This document shows positions 22,226 through 32,685 of a DNA stretch of 64,000 nt, piece after piece. The DNA comes from Neoechinorhynchus agilis (Eukaryota > Acanthocephala), in the NCBI GenBank assembly GCA_051530055.1, contig CM121342.1, forward strand, positions 14,136,001 to 14,200,000, in the 5' to 3' direction. Made by a program: the position numbers and the translations under genes. How positions within the stretch are numbered: position 1 is the stretch's first letter; each line of letters begins with the position of its first letter. Under the pieces are notes generated by a model. The model was not told the DNA's origin and did no database searches. It was given only the letters and a program-made list of their open reading frames with translations.

Positions 22226-24493
22226 TTACACATTGCTGATGCTTCCATCTACACTTTCTAAAAGTCGCTCATAGTTAAAAATACTCGTAGTCAAGAATCG
22301 TATGGCGTATCCGTTGGCACCGCCAACCATTCGTAACGAATTCAATTCGGAATGAGTACATCCACCGATGAAAACGACGAGAACAGATCGCTCCAGTTCG
22401 TTGGGATCATTACCACGTTGCTGTTCAGCTATACTGCGATTTCGATGTCGTTTTGCTTGGGCATTTAAGTGAAACACGTTAAACTGTCTGTCTATTTCCT
22501 CAATGAGCTCACTTCGAAATAAAACAATTTCAATCAGCCTCACCAGCAGAGGTGAATAGACTCCATCGAACACACTGGAACTCACGCTGACCAATCCGTA
22601 ACTCGCAACTGCGGCCGCTGCAGCAGCATTAATGTGACTCTTGCCGTGGATCCTCAAACGACGATGATAATGCCTTTGGTTTTCAGGTTGTGGCTGTGAT
22701 TTTTCTTGTTCTCCGAAAAGATCAAGTTTTTTAGTCCACTCGGCGAATATACCACGAAAACTCTGCCTCTTTAGCACTCCCAATTTTTCCAAGTTCAAAA
22801 GTAAAGGCAGTCGGTCATACCCATAGGTAGATAAAAATAATGTCCTTAATGTCTCAAAGTCCGAAGTTACAAGACCGTCAAAACACGCAGACATCAGACA
22901 TGCTAATTGAAGAGAGCGAGCCCAGTGCCGACTTCGATGAATGTATTGATGAATACACTCAAGACAATCACTATAGCTAGATTGTTTTAACATTTTCCGT
23001 TCCACTTTTAATTGCTCTTTAAAATCTTCAAGTTTTTTAGCTTCCATTATAAATTCTGACAAAGCGAGGTGACGCTGGAGAAGAGTTTCTCGATTAAAAA
23101 AGTCCCGTAGTTCCTCCTTTACTAAATTTCGGATCTCGGCTATTGATTCTTCTTTTACTTTAGATTTATGCCGGTTCATTTCGTCGCGGAGTTGCTCCGC
23201 GTACACCTTTATTTGTCCAAAAAGGTTTGTTAAATGAACATATCGAAGGGTTGAGAACACGCGATCTGTTTCGTCGCTCATCACGAGCATTGACTCCTTG
23301 TCAGTTGGTTCGATGTTTATTATTATGTTCGGAACCTTCATTACTCCTGCATCGATTCCAAAGACTTCGTCCAGGAGTCCCTCGTATACCATTTGGGAAA
23401 GAAACGGTGTGACAAAATCGATTGCACGATCCACGAGAATTAAATGGGATATTTGTTTATCCTGAAAGATCTCAAACAATCGATCTCGTTCAATAGGCGC
23501 TGCTGACCAAAAAATTGACATCGATAAGCTAATCTTCTTGAAGGCTGCACGACTCCTACACAGAATAAAAATCCTACAATTGATGTAAAGTTGAATGTCT
23601 ATGATTTAAGGTTGTGATTTGCTGTGTATTTATGCACCGGTACAGAATTCACTTTTTAAAAGGGGATCTTTAAACTGGTCTAATTTTAAGAGACATGATT
23701 GGGACGTCACTGAAATCGATCGTACAATTGATTGTACGTCCAATTACATTTTTGCCTAAAAAGTTTTATGGTCAAATGAAGATCAATACTCTCCTATGAC
23801 TAAGATAAAGCCCTCGTGTCAGAGATATTTCAATGTTGGTGTGGACGTTAGCCTGGCCTGATCGTTATCACCCAGTGAACTAATCAAAGTGTCCATGATA
23901 TCCGCGACTCGTTTGCTCTTTTCCCCGATTGAGTAAACGTACGGAATTTTACCGAGATTGGACTGGATATTTACCAAAGAGCTGGCAATCATAGACAACG
24001 CCGAGTAGTCATTACTCACATAAGTGGTTCCGAGGATATACTCGGCTTCCATTGATAAAATATCGTTGTCAAGATATATAACTTCCCATGAAGGAACAGA
24101 AGCCAGAACGACGTTATCCAGTAGGTCCTCGCATTCAATTAAATGCTTTACTAGGTACTGAACTCGTGGAACGCACAAAATGTGAGCTTTCTCAAATGAA
24201 CTCCTTGGGCTGGATTGTATGAGTTGTATTACGCATTTGAGAGATGGTAAGAGCGGACGGATGAAATAAACTCGTATGTAATTAGGATCGCTCAAGTTAG
24301 ACTCCAATCGCATAATACGCTTAACACCAATCGATCGGAGCTTATTAGCGCTTGTTACACGATCGATCTGCCGAAATAAATTGCTATCGATCACTAGTTC
24401 CTTCATTCCGGCTATGTTGTTAAGAGTTGAAATAAGCTCATCTTCTGCTCTCGTTCGAAAGTATTTGAACAGGTTTTGTTCATCCGTAGACAT
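22226..24493 (-). CDS. VPS33B: VPS33B, Sec1/Munc18-family vesicle fusion protein
   Basis: VPS33B with VIPAS39 regulates SNARE assembly on endosomes and lysosome-related organelles. Exon 1 (24493 to about 23830) begins MSTDEQNLFKYFRTRAEDEL and carries GMKELVIDSNLFRQIDRV, YIRVYFIRPLLPSLK and DNDILSMEAEYIL. Exon 2 (about 23532-22226) has HLILVDRAIDFVTPFLSQMV, MVYEGLLDEVFGI, LLLNLEKLGVLKRQ and the closing VVFIGGCTHSELNSLRMVGG, FLTTSIFNYERLLESV. These match VPS33B better than VPS33A, notably FIGGCT/SE and the GYAIRFLTT end. The intron of about 300 nt has an acceptor GATTAG near 23531; the donor is unclear. Total near 650 residues, the usual length. Confidence 0.85.
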
Positions 24494-25074
24494 GGAAATA
24501 TCAAATGGTCTAAAACGTAATTCTTGTAGTATTTTGTCATTTAAAATCAGTCGATATAAGCTGAATTAACGATGTGAAAGTAGAATAAGCACTTGAGTAT
24601 CTCAAGCTAAAATGGAAACGATCTTTTTGATACTCTCTTGTAGACGGTTGGATGCGGTTCTATTTTTCCTTGTGATTGGAGAAAAGTTATTAGTAGCTCA
24701 AAAGGTTATATGCTTTAATTAAATAACTTAACGCTCGTGGTTGCTTCCAAAAACATGCGATGAAATTTATTTTGTTGTTTGATCGGCAAGTAAACTGACT
24801 TTATGAGATTCTGATGCTTTTAAAATCAAACAAATCCACACTTTTGTCCAAGCAACAAACATACAGGAAACTAAAATTGGTTTAAGCATTTAATGGCGAG
24901 GTGAACATAATCTCAGATAAAACATATTTCATTTCAACCTCTTGTTATTGGGGCAATTAAAGCCGCCGGACCAAGCATCGCAAAAACTTTTAACCTTAAA
25001 AAATTGTTAGTCGCAACAACAGAGAACTCCAAGGCAGTTAACTATTTTTACAAGTTAAAGATAAAATCCATGAG

Positions 25075-25304
25075 TATGTGGCGGTGGGAAAAAATTATAT
25101 CAAAGAATGACTTTAATTGCAATATTTCGTCCAAACACACTGGACATCTTCAGTCAATTATTGTTAGTGTTAAATCCGCACTTCGAACTTAGTGTTGATT
25201 TAACACTTTGACAATAATTGACTGAAGAAGTCCAGCGTGATTGGACGAAATATTTCGATTAAAGTCATTCTTTGATATAATTTTTTCCCCACCTCCACAT
25301 ATTT
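25075..25304. repeat. 230-bp foldback with two excellent hammerhead-like cores
   Basis: The two halves are reverse complements over about 90 bp (outer GTGGCGGTGGGAAAAAATTA against TAATTTTTTCCCCACCTCCA; inner TTTAATTGCAATATTTCGTC). Minus-strand core 25153-25125: CTGAAGA, T, stem GTCCA (loop GTGTGTT) TGGAC, GAAA. Plus-strand core 25222-25250: CTGAAGA, A, stem GTCCA (loop GCGTGAT) TGGAC, GAAA. The loops differ while both stems are perfect. Confidence 0.85.
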
Positions 25305-25420
25305 TTATAAGAGAATCAGCCTTTCAAAAAGAAATGTTGGACCCTCTAGTTAATGAAAGATAAAGATGTTCCGCCATTGTTATCAGCAGACTCCAGAGCA
25401 ATACTTATTTATTTAAAATA

Positions 25421-25449
25421 TTTCGCGGCGTAACCTCGCCGCATTAGTC
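25421..25449 (-). ncRNA. hammerhead-like core, GC-rich stem
   Basis: Minus strand: box CTAAT, stem GCGGCG (loop AGGTTA) CGCCGC, then GAAA. It shares TATTTCGCG(G/A)... context with 12054-12080, with a different stem sequence but kept pairing. No inverted partner is seen. Confidence 0.45.
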
Positions 25450-25959
25450 ATTGCTATAAATCATCGCCATATGAAAAACAATAAAATATGTTTTATCCGG
25501 AGGATTGTGATCACCACAAATCTATCATCTCAAAGGATTCCCTCTTGGTGATTTATGGGTGATTGCTTGGGTTAAATTTCAACCAAGGGCTTTAATTCGT
25601 GGGAGCACTGAAAAATAAGAGTTATATTTCACGAATCGAAATAGTCGCCTCCATAACTACATCGAGCTCATTGATAGTCAACAAAGGTAACCGAAAAAAC
25701 ATTATCCACTAAGACGTCGGGTGTATGAAGACAACGAGCAAGAATGAGTAAACTATGAACCTTCTTTCGAGAAGCCGAAAACCTCTATTGCTTCTTGGTA
25801 CAATCGTTGAACTACGTAATCGATACTCAAGTAATGGAATAATTGTGATCCGTCGCGCTTGCGCTCTTAAGTTTAACATTATTTGTCTTTCAATATAAGT
25901 ATTCTGTTTATTTATGAGCGGCACATTTTCAAACATGAAATCATTCACACCACCGCTCT

Positions 25960-27450
25960 GGATCACTCAGCTGACGTCCTGGTGTAACGGTCGAAAAGAC
26001 GGATGCAGCGTTTCCTCGCTGCACAGCCAGACTTTTGTTTTGTAGGAGGAATGCTCCTGCCCTCTGATCGCCAGTGATTCGTCTCAATCTCTTAGACAAT
26101 CGCTTGACCAGGTCCTGCGCCGCGGTACCAAACGACCCGAGTGTCTCGACACCAAAGGAAACGAAATAATGATTTCGACTCAGGTCCCAGTATTTAACCT
26201 TTTTGCGGTCCTCAGCGGCGGAGGAGCAAATTTTATGTTGCTGGCTGCGGGCGTGTCCACGGACGTGGCGTCCCATAGAAGGCATTTTCCTTCTCGCCAC
26301 GGGAATATTGTGACACCGCCCGGTCTACGGCAGCCACCAAGTAGGCAAAGATTGCTCGGCTCTAGGATGTTGGGCGCATTCACAGTATTCAAGGCGCGAC
26401 TAAGAGAATTGCGTTCACTTTGGCGTGTTGTGAGTGCGCCTTCCGCCTGATTGCCGACAGACGAGACCACGATGCCCCGATGGTTCCACGGTCGCTCCGC
26501 AACGGCAGCGATGGAATGTGCACATCGGTACCTTAAGTCACAGGGACACTGCAAATCCTTAGTCCCGTCGGAGAGCCTTGAGCCAAGCACCCGATTCTCT
26601 TGTGGAGACTACCGCCAATCGAGTTCGGTTCACCAGGTCATGGGAATCCGAAATTAAAAAGTTTTGAATTCTCGTTACCAGGGGTGAGGCCCAAACTGAT
26701 TGTTTGCAACCATTGACGGGTACATGCTCGCTGTCTGAATCTCCACACCAAAGATTACGAACCGCCACGAAATCTTCATCCAAAGTGTAATTCTCGCCAA
26801 GAAGAGACTGAACTATTCTGCGGCTTGCTTCGTACGATCCCAAATAAGCTATCAGAGAAATATCAGCTGCTTTTCGGATGCCCTAACCGCCGGAAGACAC
26901 AGGCAAGGACGCTTATGAAGAGGGTGTTCTTGGTTAGGAACAGAGCCTCGTGTAAAGATAATTCATCAGCTCGTTCGCACAGCACCGAAAGTTGCGATTG
27001 AAGACTGGCTATCTCTGCTTCAACATTAGAACCAAAAATGCAGCTTCCTAGAAGACTCAATCGGTTTAGAGTAATCAATTCTATACCGAGGTCAGGTTCT
27101 GGAAATCTTTCACGATAGTTTGCCTGGGCGCCTCATCTTCCACATTCATCACTAAAATCTCACATTTCGCAGCATTCAATTTAATGCCAATTTTCGCCGT
27201 CTCCTTCACGAATGTCTCCAAATCGCGCAGTACAACATAGTTACGTCCGAGCGTGGCATCATCAAGATATCGGGAGTTAAAGCCGGACTGGGAAGAGTGC
27301 GCGACGGGATTGAGTGCGAGTGAGAAGGCTATTGGGCCCAAAGGATCCCCTTGTCGAACTCCTCTTTCTGATCACAAAATCTGGTTACTGGACAACAAGG
27401 GTGTTGAAGTCCCATAGGCATTAACGAAATAGTGAAATGCAGTCTGTAAA
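25960..27450 (-). mobile_element. R2-like LINE, broken copy B1
   Basis: Minus strand from 27450: TSTPLL..., GVRQGDPLGPIAFSLALNP (motif B), SRYLDDATLGR (catalytic YLDD motif), LNAAKCEILVMNVEDE, LTLNRLSLLGSCIFGSN-type block, HEALFLTKNTLF, then the finger and endonuclease part (GGVTIFPWREGKCLLWDATS) and the end near 25960. Several frame changes. The 5' half is missing. Its 26680-27137 section pairs with copy B2. Confidence 0.8.
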
Positions 27451-28035
27451 TAGATAGGTGAATCTCTTTGCGGCCTGATATCGCGCGCCCCTTGGGATTC
27501 TTTTCAGAACGTTCCTGGGCAGAACTCCCACAATATTCCCTACAAATGGAATTTCATTTTGTACTGTGATGTCGTGATAGATGAGGCGCCCAGGCAAACT
27601 ATCGTGAAAGATTTCCAGAACCTGACCTCGGTATAGAATTGATTACTCTAAACCGATTGAGTCTTCTAGGAAGCTGCATTTTTGGTTCTAATGTTGAAGC
27701 AGAGATAGCCAGTCTTCAATCGCAACTTTCGGTGCTGTGCGAACGAGTTGATGAATTATCTTTACACGAGGCTCTGTTCCTAACCAAGAACACCCTCTTC
27801 ATAAGCGTCCTTGCCTGTGTCTTCCGGCGGTTAGGGCATCCGAAAAGCAGCTGATATTTCTCTGATAGCTTATTTGGGATCGTACGAAGCAAGCCGCAGA
27901 ATAGTTCAGTCTCTTCTTGGCGAGAATTACACTTTGGATGAAGATTTCGTGGCGGCTCGTAATCTTTGGTGTGGAAATTCAGACAGCGAGCATGTGCCCG
28001 TCAATGGTTGCAAACAATCAGTTTGGGCCTCACCC
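26680..28035. repeat. inverted pair of LINE segments, arms about 460 bp
   Basis: 26680-27137 (minus) and 27573-28035 (plus) are inverted copies of the same LINE segment, almost identical (the peptide HEALFLTKNTLFISVLACVF is the same in both), separated by about 435 bp. Near-identity of the arms implies a recent event or an assembly artefact. Confidence 0.85.
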
Positions 28036-28045
28036 ACAGATCACC
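27573..28045 (+). mobile_element. R2-like LINE, broken copy B2
   Basis: Begins GATGAGGCGCCCAGGCAAAC and carries LLGSCIFGSNVEAEIASLQS, HEALFLTKNTLF and CGNSDSEHVPVNGCKQSVWA, then stops abruptly at about 28045. Only the segment between the reverse transcriptase and the endonuclease is present. Confidence 0.8.
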
Positions 28046-28222
28046 CTTTTGTATTGTTACTTGATGATCAATCGATTAAATAAAACTCCAAAGTGCTCGT
28101 AAGCAAATGATAAAGTCGGATTATTTTAGTCAAACTCGTCCACATAAAGCCACCCATTTTTATCAAGTTTTCTTCTCTTAAATTGGCAAGTGAGCTGCTG
28201 TAATTATAACGAAAATCTTTAT

Positions 28223-28256
28223 TTTCGAAGCCGTCGCCGTCTTACGGCTTCTTCAG
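28223..28256 (-). ncRNA. isolated hammerhead-like core
   Basis: Minus strand: CTGAAGA, A, stem GCCGT (loop AAGACGGCG) ACGGC, TTC, GAAAAT. A stand-alone copy without an inverted partner, upstream of the zinc-finger gene. Confidence 0.45.
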
Positions 28257-28486
28257 GAATCTACAAAAGGCGCGTTGATTTGTGAAGTGTGTTAAAGTGA
28301 AAAAAACACGTAAATTCATTTATGCAAAAAGTGTTTTCATTTTTTTGAATAAATCAGGACCTCTTTAGCGTTATTTCAACCCCTTTTCTAGCGGATAGCG
28401 AACCTCCATGGCCCAGACCTTCAGATAACAACTCTTGAAATTGTTCATTAAACTTCTTTTGTAACGTTAAAGTTCAATGTGTTCAA

Positions 28487-29299
28487 ATGGCAGTGAATTT
28501 GAACGCCGTGTGCCATAGTTTAGATATGACCGACAACGATGAACATCCGGCAAAAGATCACCTTAAAGGGATCGGACCTTTCAAGTGCACGCAGTGCGCT
28601 ACTTTCCTCGCAACCGAAGATCAACTCAAAGACCACATTCGACACCATCGATCAAAAGAAGTGTACGTACTTTAAATTTTTCCAAATCACCTATGAAAGC
28701 AAAAAACCAATAGAATGAATCAATGTGCAATATGTTCAAAAATTCTTGCTTCAGCAAATTCCCTCCGTAACCACATGAACGTCCACACTCAAACAATGCC
28801 TTACAAGTGTGATGAGTGCTGTAAAATGTTCAAAAGCAGTTCTCAGTTGAAGACTCATAGACGTTATGTATGTATTGTACAAGATACCCGCGGATGAGTA
28901 GTTCTCACACAAATCGGTATTTAGAAACACCTCAATTATAGACCTTACGAATGCCCAATATGCCCCCAGAAATTCGTGGAATCCACAAAACTCCGATGCC
29001 ACATTCGGTCCCATTTGGACTCAACGCCTTACAAGTGCACACAATGCGATTTCGAATGCACCTACCAACAATCCCTCAAGAGGCACGTTATGAGTGTTCA
29101 TCGCCACTTAAAATCATTTGAATGCGACCATTGCCACCGAAAGTTCGCCCATGCCAGTTCTCTGAAAAGGCATCTTGTCCCGAAATTTGGAGTTTGTGCT
29201 GCAACGCTGCAATGTGGGCGATGCGGGAAACAGTTCAAGTGGATTAAACATTTCCTTGAACACACTGAAGAGCACTCCTTGTGCTCTATAGACGATTGA
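28487..29299 (+). CDS. C2H2 zinc-finger protein, seven fingers
   Basis: Probable DNA-binding nuclear protein. Three exons join in frame: 28487-28662, 28714-28867 and 28925-29299, with introns of 51 and 57 nt (GTACGT...CCAATAG; GTATGT...TATTTAG). The second join rebuilds a finger exactly (THRRY joined to KHLNYRPYEC). Fingers: CTQC..HIRHH, CAIC..HMNVH, CDEC..HRRYKH, CPIC..HIRSH, CTQC..HVMSVH, CDHC..H with an altered last ligand (C), CGRC..HTEEH. Linkers of TPYKC type are present. About 235 residues, almost all finger. No KRAB, BTB or other domain, so the target is unknown. Confidence 0.85.
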
Positions 29300-29378
29300 A
29301 GTGTTTAGGATGTTTCATTTAGTTAATGGTTTTTATTATCATTCGGGATTCAAGAAACTTTAGTCTTCGAATAACTAA

Positions 29379-29384
29379 AATAAA
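29379..29384 (+). terminator. AATAAA polyadenylation signal after zinc-finger gene
   Basis: AATAAA 80 nt after the stop codon, in the context ACTAAAATAAAGT. Confidence 0.5.
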
Positions 29385-29460
29385 GTATTAACGTGGCTAT
29401 TTTCAGCGTTTTATACGGATTTACGGCATAATGTGATCGGGCGCTGCTATAATAAACAAT

Positions 29461-29850
29461 AATTAGCACGTTTATTGATAAAAAAATACAGAATAGGACT
29501 CATGTACCTTTGGGTCCTCATAAGCACTCGAGTTCAGAGTTGTTCAAAAGAAAACCGTATCCGTTAGGATGGGAATATCCAGTCGAGGGATGTCCGTTCG
29601 AGAGGTAAAATCTGGTCGTAGGGATGTCTACTCGGGTAGGAACTATCCAGTCGGGGACGGTTCGTTCGGTTGAGGATGTGTCCGTTCGATTGAGAATATC
29701 CGGTTGGGTTGGAAGGTCCGTTCTCGTGGAAATTGGTGTTTACTGCTTGCAGAAGCGCTTGTAAAATTGATCTTTCCTCAGAATCATTTCAGGTTATGAT
29801 ATCCGAGAAGATTGGGCAGCATGGAAAGAGGAGCGTAGGTGTATGGGGTT
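29461..29850 (-). mobile_element. LINE terminal fragment with minisatellite-like tract
   Basis: The ends match the flank of LINE copy 1: ACCTTTGGGTCCTCATAAGC at 29509 (compare 16108) and TTTCCTCAG..TCATTTCAGG, then GGAGCGTAG (compare 16215-16285). Between them, 29575-29735 is a degenerate tandem tract of 15-20 bp units around TCCGTTCGGTTG / ATCCAGTCGGG. No coding part is left. Confidence 0.55.
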
Positions 29851-29876
29851 CCATACCCCCACGTGTGGATTTTAGA

Positions 29877-29935
29877 CCTTGATAAAGGCACGATATTGTG
29901 CCGAAATATCGGATCTAATAAATTTTTTAATTTAT
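29877..29935 (+). ncRNA. hammerhead-like core, GGCAC stem
   Basis: Box TTGATAA, A, stem GGCAC (loop GATATT) GTGCC, GAAA, then TATCGGATCTAATAAA. Stem pairing is perfect although the first box departs from CTGATGA. Belongs to the 11390/33477 family. Confidence 0.45.
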
Positions 29936-30254
29936 TAGTAAAGTGAAAAATGATTATTTTTCATATGCATTCGTTTTCGCTACGGCTGCCACGAGAAATC
30001 CGTCTCACTTGCTTAACAGTAACACAATTCCCCACTTCGTTTAAAAGCAAGGTCAATCAAATTTTTTAAGTACAATCAGAAACTTGTTCCATTGTACCTG
30101 CTATAATCGAATACGTTGAATTACGCCTTCGAAAGGCTGAGGATCAACACACGGCAACTCTTCAAAGAACCTGAATTTTTATCAGCAAGGATTTGGCAAA
30201 ATGCATCACCTTTAAATCACGCACTTATTTACGTGCTACAATTGATCAAAATAA

Positions 30255-30335
30255 GCTGCGATGGCCGAGTGGTTAAGGCGTCAGACTCGAAATCTGATGG
30301 GTTTTCCCGCACAGGTTCAAATCCTGTTCGCAGCG
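30255..30335 (+). tRNA. tRNA-Ser (anticodon CGA)
   Basis: Acceptor GCTGCGA pairs with TCGCAGC (30328-30334), discriminator G. D-arm TGGCCGAGTGGTTAAGGC (box A) and T-arm ACAGG-TTCAAAT-CCTGT (box B GGTTCAAATCC) are intact. Anticodon stem TCAGA/TCTGA with loop CTCGAAA gives anticodon CGA. A long variable arm (GGG..CCC) confirms the class II serine form. No intron. Confidence 0.97.
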
Positions 30336-30838
30336 CGTCGAATTCGCTACATTTCGTGAAGGCTGGAAATTTTTTATGACCTGTGCATCCGAAATATCGA
30401 ACCTAATAAATTCATTTAATTTTTCGCCGCCATACAAAAGGAGGACATGAATAATTCAATCTTAAAACGAAGGTTTTTCAGTCAAGGGGTCATATGCACA
30501 TGGACGCTGACGCATTTTTCCAAAACGAAACTCTCAATTAAAATCGCAGCATTAATCACAACGGGTGCCTCAAAGCAGTCGGCGTTCTCGCGCATAGGAG
30601 AGGGGAGAACCTGCATTTTGGGGAACAAACATTTCTTTGAACTTTTCTCTCACTTGAGAGGTCGTTATTTTCAGCATTGTCGGCTTTCGTCTTTGTTCTT
30701 CTTTCCGAGCGTCTTGAGAACGACTGATGAATTTTCTGCTATGACGTCATTTGTTCCTATCGTACATTTCTTTCGTGCATTCATCCAAGCCGTCGCCTCC
30801 CTATGGATGCACCATCATTTGTGAATCTCATTCTGAAG
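30336..30838. other. upstream region of RPS11
   Basis: About 30370-30420 is a fragment of the AAATATCGG foldback family. Open stretches here have no recognisable product. The CRE-type octamer at 30743 lies near the right end. Confidence 0.45.
30743..30750 (+). promoter_or_regulatory. CRE-type palindrome TGACGTCA upstream of RPS11
   Basis: Perfect octamer 88 bp before the RPS11 start codon, nearly the same distance as the octamer before PP2A. Confidence 0.35.
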
Positions 30839-31349
30839 ATGACGGACGTTCAGGTATTTTTCCTTTTATTCTGTTGATCCGTGGTAGATTTCTTAGGTAG
30901 AGAGAGCGTTTCAAAAGCAACCAACCGTATTTTTGAATCGAAAAGATAAAGGTCGCTCAAAGAAGATTGCTCGATACCACAGGAATGTTGGTCTTGGATT
31001 CAAGACTCCACGAGAAGCAATAGAAGGCACCTATATTGACAAAAAATGTCCATTTACCGGTAATGTTCGCATCCGGGGGCGAATTCTGACTGGAACTGTC
31101 ATAAAAACGAAAATGCAGCGTACGATTGTCATAAGACGCGATTATCTCCATTATGTTCGAAAGTATAAACGATTTGAGAAACGCCATAAGAATATGAGCG
31201 TTCATCTAAGTCCGTGTTTCAGAGACGTAAAACCAGGAGATGTTGTGACTGTGGGCGAATGCAGGCCATTGAGCAAGACTGTGAGGTTCAATGTTCTTAA
31301 GGTCACTTCGTCATCATCAACCGGCAACAAACAATTCTCAAAATTTTAA
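30839..31349 (+). CDS. RPS11: 40S ribosomal protein S11 (uS17)
   Basis: Exon 1 30839-30853 (MTDVQ only), intron 30854-30896 (43 nt), exon 2 30897-31349; 155 residues. Matches animal RPS11 throughout: [69 protein letters not shown] and [17 protein letters not shown], ending QFSKF. The tiny first exon after five codons is usual for ribosomal protein genes. The N-terminal loop after NRKDK is about four residues shorter than in vertebrates. Confidence 0.97.
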
Positions 31350-32685
31350 AGATTGCGTTTCTCTCTTGTTTGTCTGGTGAGGGTCAAAGAAGAAAGGTTT
31401 GAATAGATGAGCCGTGGGACGAAAATTTCAATTGCTCACGAAGTTATCAATATGGCTTAAGTGTCCGTTGAAACAGTGAATATTTTTGTTCTTAGAGTCT
31501 GCCTTTTTAATGTTAACTCTATCTTTGGTCCTAATACTCCGCTGATTGTCCATAGACGAGTGGCAAACACGGAACTTAAAGAAGTTTAGTTGACGTCGAC
31601 ATTATAGTCGAATTCTGACTCGTTTTTTGTTTTGCAAATCATTAGTACATTTCTATTCGATTGGCGGTAGTCTCGAGTAGAGAATATCGAGCCTGTGGGT
31701 ACCCTTCTCTCCAACGAGACAGTAAGGATTGCAGTGTTCCTGAGACTTTGGGTACGGATGTGCACATCCCATTGTTGCCGTTGCGAAGCGACCGTGGATC
31801 CATCGGGGCGTCGTGGTTTCGTCTGTCGGCAATCAAGCGGAAGGCACACTCACGACACGCCGAATTGAACGCAATTCTCTTAGTCGTGCCTTGAATACTG
31901 TGAATGCGCCCAACATCCTAGAGCCGAGCAATCTTTGCCTACTTGATGGCCGCCGTAGACCGGGCGGTGTCACAGTATTCACGTTCATGGAAACGCTCGC
32001 AGCTAACAACATATAATTCTCCGCTGTTAAAACGGGGGAGCAGAAGCATCTGAAGCTGAGGAACGCAAAAAAACAAAAAACAGAGACCGTAATCGAAATC
32101 ATTATTTTTGTTCCCTTTGGCGTCGAGACACTTGGGTCGTTTGGTAACGCAGGACCTGGTCAATTAATTGTCCAAGAGAATCAGGCGAATCGTAGCATTT
32201 CTGCTGCGAAAATAAGCCTGGCTCTGCAACGGGGAACGCTGCATCCGTCCTTTCGAACATATAAATAAGGACGGCAGCTGAGTGATCCAGAGCGGTGGTA
32301 ATGATGTTTGTAAGATTCAAAACTTGTATTGGTGACAAATTTAATGTTCTCGCATTTTTTTCGTCAGTTCTATAGAGTTGTGGATTTTCATTAAGATTTT
32401 TGTTAAAAGTCTCACTGAAGACTCGTTCCACTAAGTCTCCAGAATCAAACCCATATTTTCTCACTTGATCGGCCTTCACCAGGACACTGAAATTAACTAT
32501 GAATATTTATGCTGTCTTCTCCCAATTGTTCTCACATACAAAGTTTTATCGTACCCATGGTTACGAACCCATTATCATTTGTGGTACAGACTTTTATCGC
32601 CGAAGAAATGGATGTTCCTCTGATTGAGAAAAATAAAAAATTACTTAAGGTTTCTGTCGGTATTTGATTTTTTATTCAAACTTTA
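31350..32685. other. interval between RPS11 and DNAI7-like gene
   Basis: Holds one LINE fragment (31640-32330); nothing recognisable in 31350-31640 or 32330-32685. Confidence 0.5.
31640..32330 (+). mobile_element. R2-like LINE, broken copy C (3' end)
   Basis: Shows VSSVGNQAEGTLTTRRIERN, LSRALNTVNAPNILEPSNLC and RRPGGVTVF of the endonuclease domain in shifting frames, then VPFGVETLGSFG and the ending GACGGCAGCTGAGTGATCCA (about 32263) seen at other copies. 5' truncated, as LINEs usually are. Confidence 0.75.

Larger units (their letters stand above)
24494..25959. other. gene-free interval with foldback repeats
   Basis: No gene seen. About 24895-24945 and 25480-25530 carry words (AAAATATGTTTTATC, AACATAATC) that recur at 11575 and 650, so the interval is built of dispersed retroelement ends. 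The large hairpin at 25075 is listed separately. Confidence 0.5.

Noticed and set aside
32102-32479. 125-codon minus-strand open stretch
   Set aside because: Antisense to the endonuclease end of LINE copy C and beyond; no independent similarity.
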